IMG/VR virus record: IMGVR_UViG_3300011114_000543
Span: 1 to 21,908 of that record
Strand: one strand, 5' to 3'
Source of the DNA: a virus
Length of the DNA: 21,908 nucleotides
Below, one piece after another: positions 10,902 to 19,119 of this stretch; within the stretch, counting starts at the first letter, position 1; every line of letters begins with the position of its first letter. Position numbers and translations under genes: made by a program. The notes under the pieces were generated by a model. It saw only the letters and a program-made list of their open reading frames with translations, searched no databases and was not told the DNA's origin.

Positions 10902-11173
10902 GCTACACCCCCAAAGCGATAGGTGGCATATGAGCGAATAGGGCTACGATTATTCGTGTGCTTTGTGGTTAGATCGATTTTATAGCCTAAGTTATGGCAA
11001 GCAATATATAAAGTATTTAAATCGCAGTCTTCCTCGAGATATGCGCTATTACCACGGATATACGAGTAGGTAGAGATTTTATCGGCTATGCCTAGGTCGA
11101 TAAGGGTTTGAAGCTTTACGGATACCCAGCCATGACCCGAATCGGTGAAATAGTTAAGCTTGAGATTTTTCAT
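10898..11173 (-). CDS. Conserved hypothetical protein preceding GP88
   Basis: A 91-residue protein: MKNLKLNYFTDSGHGWVSVK, LQTLIDLGIADKISTYSYIR, GNSAYLEEDCDLNTL. The pattern F.DsGHGW..V....L..LGI...IStYSY..g...YLEEDcD is familiar from phage and plasmid proteins of unknown role. I choose ATG 11173 with GGGTG five bases upstream; a longer frame to 11188 begins with a poorer start. It is the first gene of the leftward block and is translationally coupled to the GP88-like gene. Confidence 0.7.
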   Translation of the reverse strand: MKNLKLNYFTDSGHGWVSVKLQTLIDLGIADKISTYSYIRGNSAYLEEDCDLNTLYIACHNLGYKIDLTTKHTNNRSPIRSYATYRFGGVA

Positions 11174-11203
11174 TGTGACACCCATCAAAAAAGTTAATGA
11201 AAT

Positions 11204-11227
11204 TATGGAATTTTTCCGTATTCCATA
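11204..11227. promoter_or_regulatory. Inverted repeat upstream of the GP88 operon
   Basis: TATGGAAT (11204-11211) and ATTCCATA (11220-11227) form a perfect eight-base inverted repeat with eight bases between. ATGGAAGA recurs nearby at about 11237 and 11331. It is an operator candidate for the leftward operon, or a hairpin in its 5' leader. Confidence 0.4.
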
Positions 11228-11454
11228 CCTTATATCATGGAAGAATCATGCCAGTTTTCGTAACCCATTGATCTATATAGTAGCTCCAAAACCCTATGAA
11301 TTGCAAAGTATTAAGAATGATATAACTTATGGAAGATATGGGGTGAATTGATAGATTGAAAAGTATTTTAAGATAGTACCCCTAGAATGGTGCATAGCCC
11401 CTATCCCCTAGAATCTACTTAACATAATATTTTCCGCATCAAGTGGAATGTTAG

Positions 11455-11510
11455 TTAGTGCTTACTTCGACCATGTTAGTGCTTGCTAACTTGTAAGTGA
11501 GTGCTCACTT
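11455..11510. repeat. Three operator-like repeats with 21-22 base spacing
   Basis: TTAGTGCTTACTT (11455-11467), TTAGTGCTTGCTA (11476-11488) and TGAGTGCTCACTT (11498-11510) share T-K-AGTGCTYRCTW. The last is the core of the inverted repeat AAGTGAG-TG-CTCACTT (11495-11510), and the second of GTTAG...CTAAC. Spacing of two helical turns suggests cooperative binding of a dimeric protein. Confidence 0.55.
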
Positions 11511-11633
11511 TGATGGGGGGGAGGGGGTTGTCGTGTGTTGTAAATATTTGTGATACCTCCTCTACACTTAAAAAGCCAATCTAACCGTACAACACTAAAC
11601 AATGGCTATCTGGATTAGGGGAGAAGACGGAAT

Positions 11634-11668
11634 AGGAAAGTCACCCGTAGAGGGTGGTATCCTTTTTT
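11634..11668 (+). terminator. Terminator-like hairpin in the control region
   Basis: AGGA/TCCT outer pairing and CACCC (11642-11646)/GGGTG (11652-11656) inner stem with loop GTAGA, followed by TTTTTT. A rightward transcript starting upstream would be stopped here before the late genes. The outer pairing is short, so the call is tentative. Confidence 0.35.
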
Positions 11669-11907
11669 AAAGGAGAGCCTCTCGTTTATCTAAGTTAGAG
11701 ATGCTTGTCAGTGCTATCTCTCCACGCTACTAGCCCCGTTCAAGATTACTCTTTACTGAAGAACTACATGGTTCACTACGCTTATCCTACTTGGTCGGCT
11801 CAACCGCATAGAGGGGTGGGTGATGCCCCCGTGTGTGTGTACTCACTATACAAGAAAACAATTCTCGTGTAAAGTGTGTACTAACTTCCCATTCTGTTGG
11901 ACAAAAG

Positions 11908-12303
11908 ATGAACGCTGTAGATGCACTTCCTGATAACCTGAAGAAGAAAGGTCGTCCTCGTGGTTCAGGCAAGATGACCTTATCCAAGTACGCAGACAAC
12001 CCTGCGGCACTCGTCTTACCCAAGACTGAACAACAAAAAATCAAAGAACTCAAAGAACTCCTGATAAACAGTGCTGGTTCTAATGTCGTCATCAAAGCAG
12101 TTGAGATTGCCATGAATGACGAACACCCTGCTCAAATGGCGGCACTCAAACTCTGTATGGACAGAATGCTCCCTGTCTCCCTGTTTGAGAAAGAAGGAAA
12201 ACAACGCTCCTCAGTCAACATCACAATCTCAGGCATTGGTGGTGTCAGTATTGGGGAAAACCCTGTCCTAGAAGCAGAAGATATAGAAAGCAAAGATGTC
12301 TGA
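11908..12303 (+). CDS. terS: Terminase small subunit (putative)
   Basis: A 131-residue protein. The N-terminus contains KKKGRPRGSGKMTLSKYADN, a KGRPxGSxxK basic element usual in phage small terminases. The middle is helical (KIKELKELLINSAGSNVVIK, AVEIAMNDEHPAQMAALKLC, MDRMLPV), matching the pattern of ...A.ela..gd..AlklcldRl.P. It should recognise viral DNA and pair with the large subunit to start packaging. It lies directly before the large terminase and overlaps it by eight bases. ATG 11908 has only weak ribosome pairing (GGA, eight bases). Family call rests on motif and position. Confidence 0.72.
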   Translation: MNAVDALPDNLKKKGRPRGSGKMTLSKYADNPAALVLPKTEQQKIKELKELLINSAGSNVVIKAVEIAMNDEHPAQMAALKLCMDRMLPVSLFEKEGKQRSSVNITISGIGGVSIGENPVLEAEDIESKDV

Positions 12304-13555
12304 TTTGAACTTCAGTCTTCTTCCTTGGCAACAAGAAGTCTTTGCTGATAAAACAAGGTTCAAAGTCATTGCCGCTGGTCGCAGATGCGGTAAGTCACGA
12401 CTCTCAGCCGTTACCCTCCTGATTGAAGGACTCCAATGTACTGCTGGCTCGGCTGTGCTGTATGTTGCGCCTACCAATGGTCAGGCAAGACAGATTATTT
12501 GGGATGTTTTGATGGAGTTGGGCAGAGATGTCATTCAGTCTAGCCACATCAATAACATGGACATCACCCTGATAAACGGAGCAAAAATCTATGTTAGAGG
12601 TGCAGATCGCCCAGATACTCTGCGAGGAGTGTCACTCACCTATGCTGTGCTTGACGAGGTTGCCGACATCAAACCAGAAGCTTGGGAGCAAGTCATTCGA
12701 GCTTCGCTGTCAGACAAAAAAGGTAGGGCAATGTTCATCGGAACTCCCAAAGGTCGTAACTTTTTCTATGACATTTTTAAACTCGGAAGATCAGAAGAAG
12801 ATAAAGATTGGAAATCTTGGCATTTCACCACCAAAGATAACCCCCTGATCGACCCCTCTGAGATTGAATCTGCCAAGAAAACTCTCTCTACCTTTGCTTT
12901 CAAGCAAGAGTACATGGCTTCCTTTGACAACGCTGGCTCAGATGTCTTCAAGGAAGAATGGCTGAAATATGGAGTAGAACCTGAGTATGGAAGCTACTAC
13001 ATTGCCGTGGACTTGGCTGGTTTTGAGGAAGTTGCCAAACAAGCCGCCAATTCCAAGAAAAGGCTAGACCAGACTGCTATCTCTGTGGTCAAGGTCACAG
13101 ACGATGGGAAATGGTTTGTCAAGGAGATTGCCTATGGGCGGTGGGACATCAGGGAGACAGCCGCCACGATTCTGCTGAAAATGCGGGAATATCGCCCTTT
13201 GTCGGTGGGAATTGAGAGGGGAGCGTTAAAAAACGCAGTTTTGCCGTATTTGAGTGACTTAATGCGAAAAAATAATGTATATTCGCACATAGTTGACTTA
13301 ACGCATGGCAACAGGAAAAAGGCTGACAGGATTATCTGGAGTCTCCAAGGGCGGTTTGAGCATGGGCGCATTGTGCTGAACTCTGAGGAAGATTGGGATG
13401 AATTCAAAGACCAACTCTTAATGTTTCCAGCCCAAGGCGTACACGATGACTTACCCGACTCTTTGTCATACATCGACCAACTTGCTGTCACTACATACTT
13501 TGAAGACGACCAAGAAGATGAGTGGCAACCACTAGATGTAATATCGGGGATATAA
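12296..13555 (+). CDS. terL: Terminase large subunit
   Basis: A 419-residue packaging motor. The ATPase has Walker A AAGRRCGKS (26-34), Walker B YAVLDE (116-121, D120 and E121) and coupling motif GTPKG (149-153). The nuclease domain has acidic residues D239 (YIAVDLAG), E307 (GIERG) and D384-D385 (VHDDLPDSL). An insertion of about 18 residues lies between the first nuclease strand and DQTAISVV. Length is in the normal range. It moves DNA into the prohead and cuts the concatemer. It starts eight bases inside the small subunit gene and ends directly before the portal ATG. Confidence 0.95.
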   Translation: MSDLNFSLLPWQQEVFADKTRFKVIAAGRRCGKSRLSAVTLLIEGLQCTAGSAVLYVAPTNGQARQIIWDVLMELGRDVIQSSHINNMDITLINGAKIYVRGADRPDTLRGVSLTYAVLDEVADIKPEAWEQVIRASLSDKKGRAMFIGTPKGRNFFYDIFKLGRSEEDKDWKSWHFTTKDNPLIDPSEIESAKKTLSTFAFKQEYMASFDNAGSDVFKEEWLKYGVEPEYGSYYIAVDLAGFEEVAKQAANSKKRLDQTAISVVKVTDDGKWFVKEIAYGRWDIRETAATILLKMREYRPLSVGIERGALKNAVLPYLSDLMRKNNVYSHIVDLTHGNRKKADRIIWSLQGRFEHGRIVLNSEEDWDEFKDQLLMFPAQGVHDDLPDSLSYIDQLAVTTYFEDDQEDEWQPLDVISGI

Positions 13556-15622
13556 ATGGCAACAGACAAACTTGAACAAAACGAATTTTATGAGCCGACT
13601 GAGGCTGATAAAGAATTGACAGATTTTGTCACTGACCATTGCCAACGCTGGCGTGATTACCGAGACACAAACTTCCTTCCTGATTGGCTAGAGTACGAAC
13701 GCATCTTCCGAGGTCAATGGGCTTCTGAAGACAAGACCCGTGAGTCTGAGCGTAGCCGTATCGTCACCCCTGCCACACAACAAGCCGTTGAAACACGCCA
13801 TGCTGAGATCATGGAAGCTATCTTTGGACAAGGCGAGTTCTTTGACATTGAAGACAATATCCAAGATGTGAACGGCAACCCCATTGATGTTGAGTTAATC
13901 AAAGCTCAACTGATGGAAGACTTCAAGAAAGACAAGATCAGGAAGTCCATTGACCAGATTGAGTTGATGGCTGAAATCTACGGTACAGGTATTGGCGAGA
14001 TTATTGTCAAGACTGAGAAAGAGTTTATCCCCTCTACACGACCTATCCCCGGTCAGCCCGGTCAAGCGGCAATTGGAGTCATGGAAAGAGACAGGATTGC
14101 AGTCAAGATCATGCCTGTCAATCCCAAGAACTTCCTTTTCGACCCCAACGGTACTTCCATTGATGACTGCATGGGCGTGGCTATCGAGAAATATGTCTCA
14201 ATCCACAAGGTTGTTGAAGGTATTGAACGAGGCATCTACCGCAAGGTAGACATCACGCCCACCTACGAAGACACTGACCTTGAGCCAACCCAAGAAGTGT
14301 CTCAGTACCAAGACGAGAAGGTGCTTTTGCTCACCTACTACGGTCTTGTCCCCCGTGAATACTTGAACAACTTAGAAGAAAACAAAGAGATTGTCGAGTT
14401 GTTCCCTGAAAACTCTGCCGCTGAAGACTACACAGACATGGTTGAAGCCATTGTCGTGATTGCCAACGATGGTTTGTTGCTCAAGGCTGAGGAAAACCCT
14501 TACATGATGAAGGACAGACCCGTCTTGGCATACCAAGATGATACTGTTCCTAACCGTTTGTTGGGTCGTGGCACAGTGGAAAAAGCATTCAATATGCAAA
14601 AAGCCATTGATGCACAGACCCGTAGCCACTTAGATTCACTGGCATTGACCACTTCCCCCATGATTGCGATGGATGCAACTCGTCTTCCAAGGGGTATGAA
14701 GTTTGAGATCAAGCCGGGCAAGGCAATCCTCACCAATGGCGCACCCAGTGAGATTCTTTACCCATTCAAGTTCGGTCAAAGTGACCCCAACAACCTAGCC
14801 ACTGCCAAAGAATTTGAGCGTATGTTGCTTCAAGCCACTGGAACTCTGGATTCTCAGGGCATGGTCAGCCAATCTGCCCGTGATGGTGGTGGTATGTCGA
14901 TGGCAGTAGCCTCCATCATCAAGAAATACAAGCGTACTTTGGTGAATTTCCAAGAAGATTTCTTGATTCCATTCATCAAGAAGGCGGCTTTCAGGTTCAT
15001 GCAGTTTGACCCAGAGCGTTACCCTTCTGTAGACATGAATTTTGTGCCTACTGCCACCTTGGGCATCATTGCTCGTGAGTATGAGCAACAGCAATTTATT
15101 GGTTTGTTGCAGACTTTGGGTGCTGAGACTCCTGTTTTGCCAATTATCCTCAAAGGAATCATTGGAAACAGCAGTTTGAGCAACAGAATGGAGTTGATTG
15201 CCAAGTTGGAAGAAATGATGCAACCCAATCCTGAAGCACAACAGATGCAACAGGCTCAACAGCAGTTGGCTATCCAAGCGGCACAGGCTCAGATTGCAGT
15301 TTCTACGACTCAGGCTGAACAAAACAGGGCTGAAGCACAGAAATTGCTCACAGAGGCACAGTTGATGCCTCAAGAAGTGCAAGCCAAGAACATGGCGGCT
15401 GTGACAAAGAATCTTCCGAACCAAGATGACTTGGCTTCCAAAGAGTTTGACAAGAGAGTTAAGATTGCTGAGTTGATGTTGAAGGAAGCAGACATCAAAA
15501 ACAAGTCTAAGATTGTTGAACTGCAAATGGCTGAGAAAAACAACAAGATTTCAGGCATGGAAGAAGATTTCCTCAACCAATTGACCAAGCAGTTAAGTTC
15601 TGCTCAAACTGGTACTGAATAA
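13556..15622 (+). CDS. Portal protein (podovirus/P22-like head-tail connector type)
   Basis: A 688-residue protein. The N-terminus (DHCQRWRDYRDTNFLPDWLE, YERIFRGQW) and SRIVTPATQQAVETRHAEIM are typical of large portal proteins in which EAIFG marks the start of the wing. The middle carries NPKNFLFDPN and LGRGTVEKAFNMQKAIDAQT. The C-terminal fifth is a Gln/Ala/Lys-rich long helix (AQQMQQAQQQLAIQAAQAQI and on), probably the barrel extending into the head. A dodecamer of this protein forms the DNA entry channel. It abuts the terminase gene without a gap, with GGGG seven bases before the ATG, and its stop overlaps the fibre start by one base. Confidence 0.88.
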   Translation: MATDKLEQNEFYEPTEADKELTDFVTDHCQRWRDYRDTNFLPDWLEYERIFRGQWASEDKTRESERSRIVTPATQQAVETRHAEIMEAIFGQGEFFDIEDNIQDVNGNPIDVELIKAQLMEDFKKDKIRKSIDQIELMAEIYGTGIGEIIVKTEKEFIPSTRPIPGQPGQAAIGVMERDRIAVKIMPVNPKNFLFDPNGTSIDDCMGVAIEKYVSIHKVVEGIERGIYRKVDITPTYEDTDLEPTQEVSQYQDEKVLLLTYYGLVPREYLNNLEENKEIVELFPENSAAEDYTDMVEAIVVIANDGLLLKAEENPYMMKDRPVLAYQDDTVPNRLLGRGTVEKAFNMQKAIDAQTRSHLDSLALTTSPMIAMDATRLPRGMKFEIKPGKAILTNGAPSEILYPFKFGQSDPNNLATAKEFERMLLQATGTLDSQGMVSQSARDGGGMSMAVASIIKKYKRTLVNFQEDFLIPFIKKAAFRFMQFDPERYPSVDMNFVPTATLGIIAREYEQQQFIGLLQTLGAETPVLPIILKGIIGNSSLSNRMELIAKLEEMMQPNPEAQQMQQAQQQLAIQAAQAQIAVSTTQAEQNRAEAQKLLTEAQLMPQEVQAKNMAAVTKNLPNQDDLASKEFDKRVKIAELMLKEADIKNKSKIVELQMAEKNNKISGMEEDFLNQLTKQLSSAQTGTE

Positions 15623-18198
15623 TGGATGTCGAAAAACTTGCCAAGGAGCTAATCCTTAAAAACATGACTCCTGAACAGCAGATGGCTGTTCTTGAGGGCA
15701 TTAAATCTACTGTTGCCGAAGCCAAAGAGGTACAAAAACGCAAGATTGGCGAGAATGTTGACATAGTTGTCCAAGCACTCAAGAAGATTGAGGCTGATAT
15801 TCGCTCTCGTTATGACGATGTTGGCAATGCCATTGAAAAGCGTGTTGCTTCTATCAAAGATGGTCGTGATGGTATCAACGGCAAGGATGGAAGGGATGGC
15901 AAAGATGGAAAAGCAGGTCGAGATGGCGCAAAGGGTGATAAGGGTGACGCTGGTCGAGATGGGCGTGATGGAGTGGATGGTGTTGATGGTGTTTCTGTTA
16001 CCTCTGCTCGCATTGATTTTGATGGTAGCCTTGTCATTGTCCTGTCTAGTGGTGTTGAACTCAATGTTGGTGAGGTTGTTGCTCCTGATCTTGCAGAACG
16101 CATCAAAGTCATTACTAATGGTGGCGGTACTTCTCAGTCTGTTCTTGATACTCTAGCCTCCCTACAGACCCAAATCAATAACCTGATTCCTAGCCAAACA
16201 GGAAACTCAGGAAAGTTCTTAACTACCAATGGTTCAGCCCTGTCTTGGGCTTCAGTTGCTGGTGGTTTGAGTTACCAAGGTACTTGGAATGCTTCTACCA
16301 ATACGCCTACATTGGCAAGCAGTACAGGTGTTAATGGTTACTACTACATTGTTGCAACTGCTGGCTCTACCAATCTAAACGGCATCACTGATTGGGCGAT
16401 AGGAGATTGGTTACTGTTCAATGGTTCTGTTTGGCAAAAGATTGACCAATCTGAGACTTTGCAATTTGTCACATCTGCTGATACCAGTGTCACAGTCACA
16501 ACAACAGGCTCAACTGCTGATCTTGCTGTTTACTCCTCACCAAGACTGATTACTCAGGTTCGCAATGAGACAGGCGCAACGCTGACAAAGGGAACAGTTG
16601 TCTACATCAATGGTGCTTCTGGCAACAAACCCACTGTAACCAAGGCTCTTGCAACAGGTGACACTACTTCTGCCCAAACACTTGGTTTGATTCTGGCAGA
16701 TATTTCAACAAACAATAACGGCTATGTGATTTTGGCTGGAGACATTGCAGGGTTAGACACTTCTGCATTTGCCGCTGGTACACAGTTGTATTTGAGTTCT
16801 TCTACGGCTGGCACATACACATCTACCAAACAATACGCACCTAACCACTTGGTTTATGTAGGTGTTGTCACTCGTAGCCATGTGAATCAAGGCTCAATTG
16901 AGGTCAGGATTCAAAACGGCTATGAGATGGATGAGTTGCACAATGTGTCTGCTCAGAATGCCACCAATGGTCAAGTGTTGATCTATAACGAAACAACTGA
17001 CTTGTGGGAAAAGAACACACTGACTGATGGCACAGGTATAACCATTACTGAAGGTGCTGGTTCTATCACGATTGCCAACTCAGGCGTGACCTCTGCGGTT
17101 GCTGGTACAGGCATTTCGGTTTCAGGTGCTACTGGTGCTGTGACTATTACCAATTCTGCCCCTGACCAAACAGTTGCATTGACTGCTGGTACTGGTATTA
17201 GTACGAGTGGTACTTACCCTAACTTCACAATTTCTAATACTGGTGTGACTTCAGTTGGAGTCACTTCACCTGTTGCATCTACTGGTGGAACAACTCCAAC
17301 AATCAGTTTGGCGAGTGGATATGGTGACACTCAGAATCCTTATGGTTCTAAGACTGCAAACTATGTCCTAGCCGCACCTAATGGGTCTGCTGGTGTTCCC
17401 ACATTCAGAGCAATTGTTGCCGCTGACATTCCGACCTTGAACCAGAATACCACTGGTACGGCATCGAATGTCACAGGTACTGTTGCTGTCGCAAATGGTG
17501 GAACTGGTCAAACGACTTATACCAATGGTCAACTTCTAATCGGTAACACTACTGGCAACACTCTTACAAAAGCAACATTAACTGCTGGCGCAGGAATATC
17601 AATTACTAATGGCACTGGAGCAATTACTATTGCTTCAACTGCAACTGGAACAGTTACAAGTGTTGCCGCAACAGTTCCTGCATTTTTGTCTATTTCAGGT
17701 TCTCCAATTACAACAAGTGGAACTTTAGCAATTAGTTTATCTGGGACAGCTTTACCAGTGGCTAATGGCGGTACAGGTGTTACATCTTCAACTGGTTCTG
17801 GCTCAGTTGTTTTAGGGACATCTCCAACTCTAACAACACCAAACATTAACTCTGCTCAGATTGCTACTGTTTCAGGCACTGCACCACTTTATATGTGTCG
17901 TGCTTGGGTGAACTTCAACGGCACAGGTACTGTGGCGATTCGTGCAAGTGGGAATGTGTCGAGTATTACTGATAACGGCACAGGAGACTACACAGTTAAC
18001 TTTACGACTGCAATGCCCGATGTAAATTATTCTATTGTTGGAAGTTCAGGAAGTGGAAACACTTATGGTAGCTATGCTTTTAATAACCCCGGTGCTGGTT
18101 CTAGATTTGCAGTAGGTTCTTGTCGAATAAATACATTTATTTCACAAACTGCTGGACTATCTGATGTTGACACTGTTTGCGTTTCATTTTTTAGATAA
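15622..18198 (+). CDS. Collagen-like fibre protein
   Basis: An 858-residue virion fibre. Residues 1-78 are helical (virion anchor). About residues 79-124 are Gly-X-Y repeats (KDGRDGINGKDGRDGKDGKA and on), predicted to form a collagen-like trimer. A small domain (SARIDFDGSLVIVLSSGVEL) follows. Residues about 200-740 are Thr/Ser/Gly-rich beta repeats including two VANGGTG units, typical of fibre shafts. The end (YMCRAWVNFNGTGTVAIRAS, YTVNFTTAMPDVNYS) resembles a receptor-binding or capping tip found in many phage fibres. Its place between portal and scaffold is unusual. It has no ribosome site and relies on a stop-start overlap with the portal gene. Confidence 0.85.
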   Translation: MDVEKLAKELILKNMTPEQQMAVLEGIKSTVAEAKEVQKRKIGENVDIVVQALKKIEADIRSRYDDVGNAIEKRVASIKDGRDGINGKDGRDGKDGKAGRDGAKGDKGDAGRDGRDGVDGVDGVSVTSARIDFDGSLVIVLSSGVELNVGEVVAPDLAERIKVITNGGGTSQSVLDTLASLQTQINNLIPSQTGNSGKFLTTNGSALSWASVAGGLSYQGTWNASTNTPTLASSTGVNGYYYIVATAGSTNLNGITDWAIGDWLLFNGSVWQKIDQSETLQFVTSADTSVTVTTTGSTADLAVYSSPRLITQVRNETGATLTKGTVVYINGASGNKPTVTKALATGDTTSAQTLGLILADISTNNNGYVILAGDIAGLDTSAFAAGTQLYLSSSTAGTYTSTKQYAPNHLVYVGVVTRSHVNQGSIEVRIQNGYEMDELHNVSAQNATNGQVLIYNETTDLWEKNTLTDGTGITITEGAGSITIANSGVTSAVAGTGISVSGATGAVTITNSAPDQTVALTAGTGISTSGTYPNFTISNTGVTSVGVTSPVASTGGTTPTISLASGYGDTQNPYGSKTANYVLAAPNGSAGVPTFRAIVAADIPTLNQNTTGTASNVTGTVAVANGGTGQTTYTNGQLLIGNTTGNTLTKATLTAGAGISITNGTGAITIASTATGTVTSVAATVPAFLSISGSPITTSGTLAISLSGTALPVANGGTGVTSSTGSGSVVLGTSPTLTTPNINSAQIATVSGTAPLYMCRAWVNFNGTGTVAIRASGNVSSITDNGTGDYTVNFTTAMPDVNYSIVGSSGSGNTYGSYAFNNPGAGSRFAVGSCRINTFISQTAGLSDVDTVCVSFFR

Positions 18199-18207
18199 AA
18201 GACAACC

Positions 18208-18399
18208 ATGAACTCAAGAATCATTTATCCAAACGATGATGGCGGTGTATCAATCGTTATTCCAACCGCTGAATGCGGTTTAACCATTGAGGAAATTGCC
18301 GCAAAGGATGTTCCTGCTGGCAAGCCCTACAAGATCGTGGATGTCGCTGACATTCCATCAGACCGCACATTCCGTAACGCATGGGAGTACACAGAGTGA
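18208..18399 (+). CDS. Small conserved protein next to the fibre gene
   Basis: A 63-residue protein: MNSRIIYPNDDGGVSIVIPT, VPAGKPYKIVDVADIPSDRT, FRNAWEYTE. This N-terminal MN(A/S)RIIYPND.GGV.viiPt with PSDRTFRNAW occurs after phage fibre genes in many genomes. It may be a fibre chaperone or part of the fibre, but no function is established. The ribosome site is weak. Confidence 0.75.
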   Translation: MNSRIIYPNDDGGVSIVIPTAECGLTIEEIAAKDVPAGKPYKIVDVADIPSDRTFRNAWEYTE

Positions 18400-18617
18400 T
18401 TACCATCAACATCAACAAAGCCAAGGGCATTGCCCACGACAAACGCAGAGAAGCAAGGTCTGCTGAGTTTGCGCCACTGGACATTAAGGCAACCATTCCA
18501 TCTGAAGCAACAGCGGCAGAAGCGGCAAGGCAAGCTATTCGTGACAAATATGCGGCTATGCAGACTGCCATTGATTCAGCATCCACGGTTGACGAAATCA
18601 AAGCGGCAATGCCATGA
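18396..18617 (+). CDS. Fibre-associated conserved protein (GTG start)
   Basis: A 73-residue protein beginning (M)ITININKAKGIAHDKRREAR, then SAEFAPLDIKATIPS and AARQAIRDKYAAMQTAIDSA. The INxxKAxxIaHxxRRxaRxxEFxPLD element is common in phage proteins next to fibre genes. The GTG overlaps the preceding stop as GTGA, with GGGAG eight bases upstream, which decides the start. Likely a fibre assembly partner; not proven. Confidence 0.72.
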   Translation: MITININKAKGIAHDKRREARSAEFAPLDIKATIPSEATAAEAARQAIRDKYAAMQTAIDSASTVDEIKAAMP

Positions 18618-18853
18618 CCCCAGAGTTACAAAAGTACTACGAAAGTAGGTTTGAGATGATGGGGAATCAGGGGTGGAAGGATTTAATTATTGATATTGAC
18701 AATATGATAGAGTCACTCAATAATATAAGCGTAATTCCTGATGAAAAGACCTTGATGTTCAGAAAAGGTGAACTTTCCATCTTGACTTGGCTGAAAACCC
18801 TTAAAGAGGTCAGCGAACGAGCCTACGAGGAATTGAATGAAAAGAATGTATGA
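18614..18853 (+). CDS. Conserved phage protein (GWKDLI), unknown function
   Basis: A 79-residue helical protein: YYESRFEMMGNQGWKDLIID, then EKTLMFRKGELSILTWLKTL and a Glu-rich end. The pattern f.m....GWkdli.di........i.de..L.frKGel.iL.wl occurs repeatedly in phage head regions. Starts with an ATGA overlap. Its place before the scaffold suggests a structural or assembly role (inference). Confidence 0.72.
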   Translation: MTPELQKYYESRFEMMGNQGWKDLIIDIDNMIESLNNISVIPDEKTLMFRKGELSILTWLKTLKEVSERAYEELNEKNV

Positions 18854-19064
18854 ATTTGTCTGCGTAAGTGGACACAGAATTGAGAGGTACTGTGATTATG
18901 AGACACAGGAAACTCAGTGTGAGTGCGGTGGTTCAGCCAATCGCACAATCAGCGCACCAAGCGTCAACTTGGAAGGGTGGTCTGGTCATTTTCCATCGTC
19001 ATGGATGAAATTTGACAAGAAACATCGTGATAAGTTGGTGGCAGAGCGCAAAGCCACAACATAA
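18837..19064 (+). CDS. Zinc-ribbon (FmdB-like) phage protein
   Basis: A 75-residue protein. MYEFVCVSGHRIERYCDYET and QCECGGSANRTISAPSVNLE give a C-x3-GH...C...C-x-C arrangement like short zinc-ribbon proteins of the FmdB type, though with degenerate spacing. The C-terminal part has WSGHFPSSWMKFDKKHRDKL. AGGA five bases upstream favours the first ATG over one three codons later. Similar proteins lie between terminase/portal and capsid genes in many phages; role unknown. Confidence 0.72.
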   Translation: MKRMYEFVCVSGHRIERYCDYETQETQCECGGSANRTISAPSVNLEGWSGHFPSSWMKFDKKHRDKLVAERKATT

Positions 19065-19119
19065 GCGTTTATGCCGTTGTGTATCCTAGAACCCAAAAGT
19101 GGCAGGAAAAAGGAAAAAT

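Larger units (their letters stand above)
11174..11907. other. 734-base non-coding control region between divergent operons
   Basis: No convincing gene is seen here; the open frames lack ribosome sites and look random. It holds the inverted repeat at 11204-11227, two copies of CCCCTAGAAT (11379 and 11405; a third is at 8763), the operator-like array at 11455-11510, a G-rich tract (seven G, A, five G; 11515-11527), a terminator-like hairpin at 11634-11668, a hairpin AGAGAT/ATCTCT (11697-11702/11716-11721) and two copies of GTGTGTACTMACT (11835 and 11874). It lies directly before the small terminase gene, where packaging sites (cos or pac) are often found, but no site can be named from sequence alone. 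Confidence 0.6.

Noticed and set aside
11602-11670. 22-codon plus-strand frame in the control region
   Set aside because: No ribosome site, and it runs through a terminator-like hairpin.
11700-11830. tRNA-like segment (GTTCAAG-like string)
   Set aside because: No acceptor, anticodon or T-arm pairing could be built around it.
11787-12113. Minus-strand 108-codon frame over the small terminase start
   Set aside because: No ribosome site, no recognisable protein pattern, and it lies opposite a well-supported gene.
14795-15526. 243-codon open frame antisense to the portal gene
   Set aside because: It mirrors the Gln/Lys-rich portal tail, gives a Leu/His/Gln-rich unnatural protein and lacks a ribosome site.
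15850-16000. Short tandem DNA repeats resembling a CRISPR array
   Set aside because: The repeats encode in-frame Gly-X-Y triplets with no spacer structure.
15810-16112. Minus-strand Ser/Pro/Arg-rich frame across the collagen repeat
   Set aside because: Antisense reading of Gly-X-Y codons produces repeated Pro/Ser; it is a shadow of the fibre gene.
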